Below, in pieces: positions 27,339 through 34,705 of a stretch of DNA of 64,000 nucleotides. The DNA comes from JAXMAR01 sp046350295 (GTDB lineage: Bacteria; Planctomycetota; Planctomycetia; Gemmatales; Gemmataceae), in NCBI GenBank assembly GCA_046350295.1, contig JAXMAR010000017.1:1-64000 (forward strand), written 5' to 3'. The notes under the pieces were generated by a model, which did no database searches, was not told where the DNA came from, and was given only the letters and a program-made list of their open reading frames with translations. The translations under genes were made by a program, and so were the position numbers. Position 1 is the first letter of the stretch, and every line of letters starts with the position of its first letter.

Positions 27339-28877
27339 TCAAGGCCGCTTCACCGCCGGCATTCGCTCCACGAACCCCGCCTCGCAGCGCCGCAGCTCGG
27401 CGATCGTCGCCGCCCGCATTCGCTCCAGCATCTTCCGGTTCTCGGGCCGCAGCGCCAGGTTGGTCATCTCGTCCGGGTCGGCGTCCAGGTCGTAAAGCTC
27501 CTCGATCTCGTTCTCGACCAGCGTGCGGATGTACTTCATCTTTCCTTGCCGCAGCGCGACCCACCAGGGAACGCCTTCGAGCACGTCCATCTTGGCCGGG
27601 TCGTCGGTGTCCTTGCCGAAGCTGCGGCCGGTGTGCGTGACCAGCATCGGCTGGTCCCATTTCATCCCGGGATTCTTGAGGAGCGGCGTCAGGTCGCGGC
27701 CGTGCATCTTCCAGGGGAGATCGAGGCCGGCGAAGCGGAAGAAGGTCGGGGCGAAGTCGACGCCGCTGACCGGCACGTCGCACGTCTTGCCCTTCGGGAG
27801 CGTGCCCGGCATGGCGAAGATCAAGGGGCCGCGGATGGTGGCGTCGTAGGGGCCGAGCTTGTGGCGGAAACCGTGCTGACCCCAGGCGTAGCCCTGATCG
27901 GCGGTGAAGACGATGAGCGTGTTCTCCAACTCGCCGCTTTCCTCCAGGGCTTGGAGCAGGCGGGCGACCGCTTCATCGAGGGCGAGGACGCACTGGTTGT
28001 AGGCGCGGACGCCGTCGGTGAGCGAGCGGCCCTTGGCCTTGTCGTAGTCGCCTTCGCCGACGTAGACCGGCTCGCCGTCCTTCCCCTTGGCCCAGACCTT
28101 GAGCGCGTTCACGTACGCCGGCTTGCCGAGGCGCGGGGCGAAGATGTCCTTGGGCGGATCGACCTTGATGTCCGCGTAGGCTTTCAGGTGGCGCTCGGCG
28201 GGAGTGAAGGGACCGTGGATCGCCCCGTAACAGAGCCAGAGGAACCAGGGCTTGTCCCGGTCGCGGGTCTTGCCCTTGATGAAGTCGACGGCCCAGTCGG
28301 TGTAGTTGTCGGTCGAGTAGCCCTTGACCATCTTGGGCGCGGCGCCATTGAAACTGATGAGCTGGTCGTAGTAATAGTTCGGGGCGTTGTCGGTGTGCTT
28401 CGGCCGGTTCCAGACGGCCTGATAATCCCAGTCCCGGCCGAAGCCGGCGTCGGCGCCGGTGTGCCATTTGCCGATCTGCCCGGTGAAGTAGCCGAGGCGA
28501 CGAAAGACGGCGGGCCAGAAGGGGCACTGCTCGGGATCGTAGCTGCTCGAAGGGTAGGCGCCCTTGAACGTCATCGACTGGACGCCGAAGGGATGATGGC
28601 CGGTGAGGATCGAGGCACGCGACGGGGCGCACCAGGCGCCGTTGTAAGACGCGGCGAAGCGGATGCCCATTTTCGCGAGGCGATCGATGTTGGGCGTCTT
28701 CACCCAGGGATGGGCTTCGGGATAGCAGCTCAGCGTGCGGTAGGACTGGTCGTCGGTGAAGATGAAGAGGATGTTGGGGCGCTTGCGGGCCTTCCCTTCA
28801 GCACGAGCCTCGCCAAAAGAGAACGTCAAGCATACGGCGGCAATCAAGGGAAGCGTGACATTGCTCCATCGTCGCAT
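27339..28877 (-). CDS. secreted sulfatase (type I, formylglycine)
   Basis: A 512-residue arylsulfatase-family hydrolase. The signal peptide is SNVTLPLIAAVCLTFSFGEA, cut before AEGKARK. Alkaline-phosphatase-fold signatures are RPNILFIFTDDQSYRT (metal Asp pair), WCAPSRASILTG, where Cys83 of C-x-P-S-R would be converted to formylglycine, TGQIGKWHTG, and NTLIVFTADQGYAWGQHGF with metal ligands. It would cleave sulfate esters, probably of polysaccharides. The start at 28877 is chosen for its signal peptide. The frame stays open upstream to a GTG at 29099, adding 74 residues with two membrane segments (separate entry). No sulfatase-maturase gene is in the window. Confidence 0.88.
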   Translation of the reverse strand: MRRWSNVTLPLIAAVCLTFSFGEARAEGKARKRPNILFIFTDDQSYRTLSCYPEAHPWVKTPNIDRLAKMGIRFAASYNGAWCAPSRASILTGHHPFGVQSMTFKGAYPSSSYDPEQCPFWPAVFRRLGYFTGQIGKWHTGADAGFGRDWDYQAVWNRPKHTDNAPNYYYDQLISFNGAAPKMVKGYSTDNYTDWAVDFIKGKTRDRDKPWFLWLCYGAIHGPFTPAERHLKAYADIKVDPPKDIFAPRLGKPAYVNALKVWAKGKDGEPVYVGEGDYDKAKGRSLTDGVRAYNQCVLALDEAVARLLQALEESGELENTLIVFTADQGYAWGQHGFRHKLGPYDATIRGPLIFAMPGTLPKGKTCDVPVSGVDFAPTFFRFAGLDLPWKMHGRDLTPLLKNPGMKWDQPMLVTHTGRSFGKDTDDPAKMDVLEGVPWWVALRQGKMKYIRTLVENEIEELYDLDADPDEMTNLALRPENRKMLERMRAATIAELRRCEAGFVERMPAVKRP

Positions 28878-29099
28878 TGCTTCTTTTGAACGCTCATGGG
28901 CTTCCCGAAGTTGTTCTTCGCGATTGCAAAGGCGCTTTTTCCAGGAATGGGACAAGATCAGTTCGACGACCAGGCCAAACGCCAGAAGAGACACCGCAAC
29001 GAGCAGAGCCCAGTAGGATCCGCTGAACGCCGAAACCCAGGCAAGAGCCAGGGCCGGGACGTAAAGCATCTTCGTCCAAAATGTGCCGGTGCGACTCAC
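28878..29099 (-). other. in-frame upstream membrane/coiled-coil segment of sulfatase ORF
   Basis: From the GTG at 29099 the frame is open into the sulfatase gene without a stop. It would encode two hydrophobic helices (KMLYVPALALAWVSAFSG, LLVAVSLLAFGLVVELIL) and a charged amphipathic stretch (LCNREEQLREAHERSKEAMR). It may be a small membrane gene that has lost its stop codon, or a real N-terminal extension that anchors the sulfatase. The first view is favoured because the sulfatase keeps its own signal peptide. Confidence 0.4.
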
Positions 29100-29137
29100 G
29101 GCTAGTCACCTCGCCGCGCCTGACAACCGTTCGCCAA

Positions 29138-29323
29138 TTACGTGAGCTCCGCGCCGCCCAGATGGGCGTCGTCGTCCACTTGAACATGTTCCAGGATGAC
29201 GTCCTGGATATCCTCGTTGTTCGCCCGCAGCCGTTCCGCCAATTCGGCGATTGTCGCGGCGCAGGCCAACAGCCGTTGCCCGTCCGGGCTAAACGCCGCC
29301 CATTGACCGTTCGTTTCTGTCAC
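29138..29323 (-). CDS. small hypothetical protein, translationally coupled
   Basis: A 61-residue soluble acidic protein: WAAFSPDGQRLLACAATIAE, LAERLRANNEDIQDVILEHV, ending DDDAHLGG. The pattern 'W.. ..DG.R.LA...' followed by a helix and 'V.. ..V' is seen in small planctomycete proteins of the DUF5678 kind, which I cannot confirm. The start is a GTG that overlaps the TGA of the upstream gene by three bases (GTGA at 29320-29323), so translation is probably coupled. No Shine-Dalgarno box of its own is needed. The frame is conserved, and the position after two coupled genes supports reality. Confidence 0.6.
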   Translation of the reverse strand: MTETNGQWAAFSPDGQRLLACAATIAELAERLRANNEDIQDVILEHVQVDDDAHLGGAELT

Positions 29324-30042
29324 TTTTTCGGCGCCTCCGGCAGCCGCGGAAACGTGACGATCAGCGGAGCCCCGTCCTCCGCCGGCGGGTCGCGCAGCTC
29401 GATGGTCCGGCGCAGCTCGAACGGGTCCGGCAAATTGATCGGCGCGAAGGGGACGGCGGTCGTGCGCGGCAGGAAGAAGGCTTGCATGGCGCGGGCGAGG
29501 CTCGCCTCCATGGTCGGGTCGGCGAGGCTGGCGCGGTCGCGCTGTGGCGTCGCCAGGACAGGGAGCGGCGGAATCCGGTCGACGGGAATGGACGGCCAGC
29601 GGGCCAGCGTTCCCTCCGGCAGCCGCAACGGCTCGGGAGGCGGCGGCGGGGCGAAGGAAGCGAGCAACGGCTCGGCGGGATCGCTCGGCTGCTTGAGCTT
29701 CACCTCGCGCAATTTCAGCTCCGGCGGCAAGGCGCGGAGAGCCGGCAGCGGCGCTTCGGGCTTCTCCAGGAAGCGCGGGGCGGGACGCGCTAACGGCGAG
29801 CCTTTCCGGCCCGTCGCAGCGACGGGATCGCCGGGGCGCAGCAGCGATTCCAGGCGCTTGCCCGCCTTGTCGGCGGGGAAGACGAAGGCCTTCCCGTCCT
29901 GGGCGCGGCCGGACGCCGTCAACGTCAGTACGATGCTGAGCGCCAAAAGCGACGCATGCCGTCCGGCCCTCCGGGGGCTTACGCCGCCCGGCTCGCCCAA
30001 GCGCGGCTCGGCCAGTCGCGGCTCGCTTAATCGATGATGCAT
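29320..30042 (-). CDS. Pro-rich exported protein
   Basis: A 240-residue protein with a hydrophobic helix (SLLALSIVLTLTASGRAQ) probably acting as signal, and a body rich in Pro, Leu and Arg (PPELKLREVKLKQPSDPAE, SFAPPPPPEPLRLPEGT). No domain recognised; the order is low-complexity but the codon bias is normal. The start ATG at 30042 overlaps the TGA of the YdjY-like gene by one base (TGATG), indicating coupling. Odd feature: the first 27 residues before the hydrophobic helix (SEPRLAEPRLGEPGG, SPRRAGRH) are the translation of a GC-rich interspersed repeat at 29962-30020, so the true N-terminus may have changed recently. Confidence 0.6.
   Translation of the reverse strand: MHHRLSEPRLAEPRLGEPGGVSPRRAGRHASLLALSIVLTLTASGRAQDGKAFVFPADKAGKRLESLLRPGDPVAATGRKGSPLARPAPRFLEKPEAPLPALRALPPELKLREVKLKQPSDPAEPLLASFAPPPPPEPLRLPEGTLARWPSIPVDRIPPLPVLATPQRDRASLADPTMEASLARAMQAFFLPRTTAVPFAPINLPDPFELRRTIELRDPPAEDGAPLIVTFPRLPEAPKK
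29962..30020. repeat. CTCCGGGGGC repeat inside a 5' coding region
   Basis: The segment CTCCGGGGGCTTACGCCGCC followed by CGGCTCGCC also occurs, with A for T at one place, at about 1966-1993 between panB and the response regulator. Two extra GCTCGG/GCGCGGCTCG units follow. It encodes the first residues of the Pro-rich protein. Confidence 0.55.
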
Positions 30043-30728
30043 CACTTGGCCACCTCGAGCACGAGTTTCACCGGCGTTCCTTCCGGCGGCAGGTTCTTCT
30101 TGTTCACTTCGAGCTTCAGGTACTTCTCTTCCTTCATCGTCAGGTTGGTCTGCATGACGATCTGGTTGGTCACCGGGAAGATGGTGATGAAGGCGCCGGA
30201 GATGTCGGCGCCGTAGGCCTTCTCGTCCTTCTCCGGGTCGGGCTGGATCATGGCGGAGCCGGTGAAGATGAACTTGACGGACTTGGGGAACGGAGCGCCG
30301 CTGCGGCTGTCGACGAGGACCTTGTCCATGGTGAGGCGTTTGGTTCCTTCGGGCCGGGTGACGTCGATGTAGACGTTGACTTGCGCGCCGGTCGCCTTGT
30401 CCTTGGTCTCCCCCATGATCGGGGCGCCGGCCTTGAGGCCGATGCTCTCGAGGGCCTTGTGCAAATCGCTCGGCTTGACGTCGAGAACGACGACGGTCTC
30501 ATGGGCCTTCTTGCCCGCGGGGTGGGGCAGGCTGGCGATGACCTCGATAGGGTAGATTTCGCCCTTCAGGTATTCGAGCTTGCGCGGGGCGACCTTGGCG
30601 TCGACGGTGACGGTCTTCTTTTCCTTGTCGACGGTGATGCCGGCGGCTTTGGTCTCCTTGCCGCCGTTGGCGAAACGCGGCAGAGCGAGACAGACGCCGA
30701 TCAGAGTCAATGCGAGAATGCGATACAT
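30042..30728 (-). CDS. YdjY-domain secreted protein
   Basis: A 228-residue exported protein. Signal peptide ILALTLIGVCLALPRFANGG. The body fits the YdjY family: ITVDKEKKTVTVDAKVAP, YPIEVIASLPHPAGKKAHET, VVLDVKPSDLHKALESIGLK, then a beta-rich second half with IFTGSAMIQPDPE and ADISGAFITIFP. Family function is unknown; in E. coli YdjY is linked to electron-transfer gene clusters. The start at 30728 is fixed by GGAGG 4 bases upstream and the signal peptide; an in-frame ATG 26 codons upstream is less likely. First gene of a coupled run of three; its stop overlaps the next start. Confidence 0.82.
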   Translation of the reverse strand: MYRILALTLIGVCLALPRFANGGKETKAAGITVDKEKKTVTVDAKVAPRKLEYLKGEIYPIEVIASLPHPAGKKAHETVVVLDVKPSDLHKALESIGLKAGAPIMGETKDKATGAQVNVYIDVTRPEGTKRLTMDKVLVDSRSGAPFPKSVKFIFTGSAMIQPDPEKDEKAYGADISGAFITIFPVTNQIVMQTNLTMKEEKYLKLEVNKKNLPPEGTPVKLVLEVAK

Positions 30729-30775
30729 GACGCCTCCTTTTGTCTTGATCTTCTTTCCTTCGCGCGGCGCGGGTG

Positions 30776-30949
30776 GCATGCTTTTGCGGATCCTGTCAAG
30801 GATCAAGGTAGCGACGGCCGGCGCCGCAAAAGCATGCTAGAAGTAATCCCACGTCAGGCGACGTCTTGCTGTCAGAGTTCACGCCGAGCATGCTTTTGCG
30901 GTGGGAGCCATCATCGTGACGAGCCCTGTCACGACCCGCAAAAGCATGC
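30776..30949. repeat. two inverted-repeat pairs of GCATGCTTTTGCGG
   Basis: The 14-base arm GCATGCTTTTGCGG occurs at 30776-30789 and 30888-30901; its exact reverse complement occurs at 30824-30837 and 30936-30949. Each pair encloses 34 bases, so two similar hairpin elements stand in tandem, 112 bases apart, between divergent starts/ends of secreted-protein genes. Confidence 0.85.
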
Positions 30950-30971
30950 CACCCACCGCGCCCTGTCGCTC

Positions 30972-32384
30972 TTAATCCCCAACGCAGACAACCACGGTCG
31001 GCTGCCGCGCGAAGGGGCCTTCCAGGTTGCAGGTGGCCATGTAGATCTTGCCGCCGTCGACGATGGGGCCGCCGTAGACCATGCCGGGGCTTTTGCAGGC
31101 CGGGTCGGCGCCGATGTCGAGGACCCAGCGCGAGCCGCCGGTCTTGAGGTCGATGGCGTGCAGGCGGCCTTTCCAGTCGCCGGCGTAGACCGTGCCCGCG
31201 GCCACGGCGGGCGGGGCGAAGAACGGGATCTTCTCCTCGTGGACCCAGCGCCGCTCGCCGTCGGCGATGTTGAAGGCGCGGACCTTGCCGTCCGTGGCGG
31301 TGACGACCGCCGCGTCGTCCGCGAGGGCGGCGCAGCCGACGACGCCCGCCGGAACGTCCTTGAGCCAGAGCGGCTCCTTGCCCTTCTTGAGGTCGAAGCA
31401 GGCGATGAAGCCCTTGGCGCCCTTGATGGCGCCGGGGTAGTAGCCGATCGTACTGCCGGTGACGATGACCCTGTCCTTGAGGACGGAGGCGCCGCCCCAG
31501 GGGTTGTACTTGAGCGGGGCGCGCCAGCGGATGTCGCCGGTCTTGGCGTCGAGGCAGTAGAGGGCGCGGTCGCCCACTTTCTCCTTGTCCAGGAACGCGG
31601 TGGCGACGAGGACGTTATCGCCCGCGACGGTGACGGGGGCGTCGACGTGCCATTTTTCCTTGCCCTGCTGCCAGTGGCGGACCGGCGCGGCACGCGGCAA
31701 CTTATCCTCCGACGGCGGGATGGCGAAATCGGGGTTGGTCTTCTTCTCCTTCTCGTACTCCGCCTGCAATTCCTTCCAGCGCTGGGCGATGATCTTGCGC
31801 ACGTCGGCCAGCTCCATGCTCTTGCCGTCGAGCGTCACCTTTTCGAGATCGACGCAGAGGACGCCGGCCGCGCCGCCGCCGATGAAGACCTTGCCGGCCG
31901 AGATCGCGGGGGAACCCTCGAGATGGACGAGCGTGCCCGGGACAGGGAGGCGCCAGATGGGAGCGCCCGTGTCCAGCTCGACGCAGTGGAGCGTGGCTCC
32001 GTCGGTCTGGTGCATGCCGTCGCCAAAGACGATCTTCTCGCCGGCGCGGGCGGGGGCGCTCACGGTCGGCAGGCTCAGGTAAGGCGTCGTCTTGGTCCAG
32101 CGGGCGGCCGGCTTCTCCTTGAGGTTGACGCAGAAGAGCGTGCCGACGTTGAAGCCGCCCAGGCCGGAGAAGAGGAGCTTGTCGCCGGCGGGGACGGGGG
32201 AGGCGATGAAGTTGTCCTTGCTGTTCCAGACCCAGGCGATCTTGGGCTTGGCGGGGCCGGGCTTGCCGTCGGTGTTGGCGGTGCGCTGGTTGTTGCCGCG
32301 GTAGGTGGCCCAGGGGGCGGGATCCTGGGCGCGAGCGGCCGCGGTGATGGCGAGCAGGAGGAAGAGGTGCAAAGTCTTTTGCAT
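30972..32384 (-). CDS. secreted PQQ-like beta-propeller protein
   Basis: A 470-residue exported protein with the WD/PQQ-type propeller found in BamB and quinoprotein dehydrogenases. Signal peptide QKTLHLFLLLAITAAARAQD. Repeats contain the motif A-x-D-x-x-T-G-x-x-x-W in variant form: CVELDTGAPIWRLPVPG, CLDAKTGDIRWRAPLKYNP, FDLKKGKEPLWLKDVPAG, FNIADGERRWVHEEK, IDLKTGGSRWVLDIG. No PQQ-binding catalytic residues were recognised, so it is more likely a scaffold or binding protein. The start at 32384 is chosen over an upstream ATG inside an AT-rich repeat. The N-terminal ORF extension is not expected to be made. Confidence 0.85.
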   Translation of the reverse strand: MQKTLHLFLLLAITAAARAQDPAPWATYRGNNQRTANTDGKPGPAKPKIAWVWNSKDNFIASPVPAGDKLLFSGLGGFNVGTLFCVNLKEKPAARWTKTTPYLSLPTVSAPARAGEKIVFGDGMHQTDGATLHCVELDTGAPIWRLPVPGTLVHLEGSPAISAGKVFIGGGAAGVLCVDLEKVTLDGKSMELADVRKIIAQRWKELQAEYEKEKKTNPDFAIPPSEDKLPRAAPVRHWQQGKEKWHVDAPVTVAGDNVLVATAFLDKEKVGDRALYCLDAKTGDIRWRAPLKYNPWGGASVLKDRVIVTGSTIGYYPGAIKGAKGFIACFDLKKGKEPLWLKDVPAGVVGCAALADDAAVVTATDGKVRAFNIADGERRWVHEEKIPFFAPPAVAAGTVYAGDWKGRLHAIDLKTGGSRWVLDIGADPACKSPGMVYGGPIVDGGKIYMATCNLEGPFARQPTVVVCVGD

Positions 32385-32398
32385 TGCGTTTGTCCATG

Positions 32399-32575
32399 CA
32401 TTGACAATTACCAATTGACAATTAGCAATTTCCAATTTGGGGTAGTCGCCTTTCGGCGTTTGCGGTCTGGTGGGCGCCGACGATAGGCAAACCGATATCC
32501 TGCGGCATGGTGATTGAACCTCGCAACTACCCCAATTTTCAATTGCTAATTTGCAATTGCTAATTGTCCATTTTC
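32399..32575. repeat. AT-rich element with inverted ends (MITE-like)
   Basis: Left end TGACAATTAGCAATTTCCAA followed by TTTGGGGTAGTCGC (about 32416-32449) is mirrored at the right end (about 32523-32569), where the reverse complement reads GACAATTAGCAATTGCAAAT, then AATTGGGGTAGTTGC. About 75 bases of GC-rich DNA lie between. The element fills the gap between two propeller genes, and a single end recurs at about 34650-34690. Confidence 0.7.
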
Positions 32576-32577
32576 CA

Positions 32578-34617
32578 TCACTCGTCGATCTTGGCGCGGA
32601 CCGGCGTGTCCGCGACGGTGATGTCCGCGCTGCGCGCTTCGCCGCTCGTCAACAGGACGACGACACGGTAGGCGCCGGGGCTGAGGGTGAACCGCGCCAG
32701 CGGCGAGGACTGGCCGCCCCGGCCGTCGCCGCCGGAGATTTCACGGCTCGTCAGCTTCTTGCCGTCCTTGGTGTGGATCTCGACGCGGCTGCCCAGCGTG
32801 CCCCAGCGGCCGGGGACGCTGACCGTGACCGCCGTCTTCTTGCCGGGCTGCGTCGTGCTGCCGAGGAGGACGACCGAGTCCTGCCCTTCGTTGTTGAAGA
32901 CGACGTCGAGGAAGCCGTCGTTGTTGAGGTCGACGAGGCTGATGGCCTGGGTGTTGAAGATCTTGCCGCTGAGGCCGACGGCATCCGTCGCGTCCTCGAA
33001 CGTGCCGTCCCCCTTACCGCGGAAGAAGCGGTTCGCGCCCTTGAGGCAGCCGATGAAGAGGTCGAGGTGTCCGTCGTTGTCGAAGTCGCCCCAGGCGGCG
33101 CAGGTGCTCCACGCGTTGAGCTTGCCGAGATCGCCCGACTTGGCGGTCACGTCCTCGAACTTGCCCTTGCCGAGGTTCTTGAACAGCTTAACGGAGCCCT
33201 TTTGCGGCACGAGGAGGTCGGGCAGACCGTCGCCGTCGAAGTCGCCGAAGGCGGGGCCGATCTTGCCGGTCTCGTACTGGATGCCGCTCTCCTTGACGAG
33301 CTCGAAGCGAGATTCGCCCTTGTCGATCTTGCGGTTGAGGAACAGCATGCCCTGGCCGGAGCTGAAGAGGAAGTCGGGCCGGCCGTCGCCGTCGACATCG
33401 CACACCGTGATGGCGTCCCCCTTGGCGCCCGCGCCCGGTCCCTTCGGTCCGAGGCCCACGACGCTGGAGACCTCGGTGAAGGTCTGGCCGACGCGGTCGT
33501 CCGGCTTGGCGCCTTCGGGGCGGACAACGCGGCCGTTGTTGCGGAGGAGCCGCAGGCCGTCGTAGCCGGCGGCCACAAGCAGGTCGGGCAGGCCGTCACC
33601 GTCGTAATCGAGCCAGGCGGCGGCGGTGATCGGGGCGTGCAGGTCGGGAGGCAGGAGATAGCTGTCGTCGCGGAAGGTCCCCTTGCCGGTGTTGGTGAAG
33701 AGCTTGGGGCCGGCCGGGGTAGCGAGGAAGAGGTCGGGCAGTCCGTCGCAGTTGTAGTCGCCCCAGATGGCGACGGTGGCGCCGGAGCGGACGGGCAGGC
33801 TGATCTCGCTCATGGCGTCGCCGCCGTTTTGCAACAGCGACAGCTTGCCGCCGCCGATCAGGCACAGGTCGAGCTTGCCGTCGGCGTCGAAGTCGACGAC
33901 GCTGATCGCCCGCGCCTCGGGGTCGGCCCGGCCGAGCGCCGAGATATGGCTGAAGCCCGGCATGCCGAGGACGCGGCGAAAGTCCTCGCCGCCCCAGCCG
34001 GCGAAGTCGCGCTTCGGGTTGTAGTCCTGGAGCTTGAGGCTCGCCTTGAGGCGCTGGATCTTGGCGCGGCGGTTGTGCAGGTCTTCCTTGTTGCCGTCGA
34101 TCATGCAGGGCGCCAGCACCTCCTTGCCGTCCTGCATCGAGGCGATGAGGCCGGCCAGCTTGTCGGGCGAGCCGCAGTAGCTGCGGAGCAGGAAGGGCTC
34201 GCCGTGGCTGTGGTTCCACCACTCGCCGCCGGCGTAGGCCTGGTACCACCAGTTGCCGATGCAGGTCTCGCTGGCGCCGCCGTTGTGGAAAAAGATGGCC
34301 GTCTTGCCCACCTCGGCCCAGTCCATCTGCGGCTTCCATTCGTTGGGACGCAGGCCGCCCCGGCCGATGTTGTGCTTGATGACCTCGGTCGGATGCTTAC
34401 CTTTGATGTCGCGGATCTTGCGATAGATGATGAGGTTCTTTTCCTTGTCGACCGCCTCGACGCGCATGAGGACGACGTTGGAGGACTGGGCGAGGACGGC
34501 GCCGAGGCTCATCGGGGCCTCGACGTAAGCGGTGGTGGCAGACGGAAATGTCAGCATCGCCAACGCCGCGGCGCCAAGGAACGTGAGTCTGGTAAGTCGT
34601 TTCAGGGAAGAGGGCAT
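32578..34617 (-). CDS. secreted FG-GAP/VCBS repeat protein
   Basis: A 679-residue exported protein. Signal peptide KRLTRLTFLGAAALAMLTFP. After a ~170-residue N-terminal region with GKTAIFFHNGGASETCIGNW, at least six VCBS blades follow: VVDFDADGKLDLCLIGGG, WGDYNCDGLPDLFLATPAG, WLDYDGDGLPDLLVAAGYD, VCDVDGDGRPDFLFSSGQG, FGDFDGDGLPDLLVPQKG, WGDFDNDGHLDLFIGCLKG and LVDLNNDGFLDVVFNNEG. The final ~80 residues form a beta-sandwich-like part (TVSVPGRWGTLGSRVEIHTK, then APYRVVVLLTSG), as in UnbV/ASPIC-type ends. RBS AAGGAGC fixes the start at 34617. Probably extracellular; ligand unknown. Confidence 0.88.
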   Translation of the reverse strand: MPSSLKRLTRLTFLGAAALAMLTFPSATTAYVEAPMSLGAVLAQSSNVVLMRVEAVDKEKNLIIYRKIRDIKGKHPTEVIKHNIGRGGLRPNEWKPQMDWAEVGKTAIFFHNGGASETCIGNWWYQAYAGGEWWNHSHGEPFLLRSYCGSPDKLAGLIASMQDGKEVLAPCMIDGNKEDLHNRRAKIQRLKASLKLQDYNPKRDFAGWGGEDFRRVLGMPGFSHISALGRADPEARAISVVDFDADGKLDLCLIGGGKLSLLQNGGDAMSEISLPVRSGATVAIWGDYNCDGLPDLFLATPAGPKLFTNTGKGTFRDDSYLLPPDLHAPITAAAWLDYDGDGLPDLLVAAGYDGLRLLRNNGRVVRPEGAKPDDRVGQTFTEVSSVVGLGPKGPGAGAKGDAITVCDVDGDGRPDFLFSSGQGMLFLNRKIDKGESRFELVKESGIQYETGKIGPAFGDFDGDGLPDLLVPQKGSVKLFKNLGKGKFEDVTAKSGDLGKLNAWSTCAAWGDFDNDGHLDLFIGCLKGANRFFRGKGDGTFEDATDAVGLSGKIFNTQAISLVDLNNDGFLDVVFNNEGQDSVVLLGSTTQPGKKTAVTVSVPGRWGTLGSRVEIHTKDGKKLTSREISGGDGRGGQSSPLARFTLSPGAYRVVVLLTSGEARSADITVADTPVRAKIDE

Positions 34618-34649
34618 CGTCAGTGCTCCTTGCGGCATGGCAGGCATAT

Positions 34650-34692
34650 TGACAATTAGCAATTGCAAATTAGCAATTTCCAATTTGGGATA
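34650..34692. repeat. single AT-rich AATTAGCAATT end
   Basis: TGACAATTAGCAATTGCAAA, TTAGCAATTTCCAATTTGGG: one end of the AT-rich element of 32399-32575. Located between the FG-GAP gene and the large TPR gene. Confidence 0.6.
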
Positions 34693-34705
34693 ATCTGCAA
34701 TCTCC

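Noticed and set aside
30381..32486. 701-codon plus-strand ORF
   Set aside because: Antisense to the PQQ-like propeller gene; no recognisable domain.
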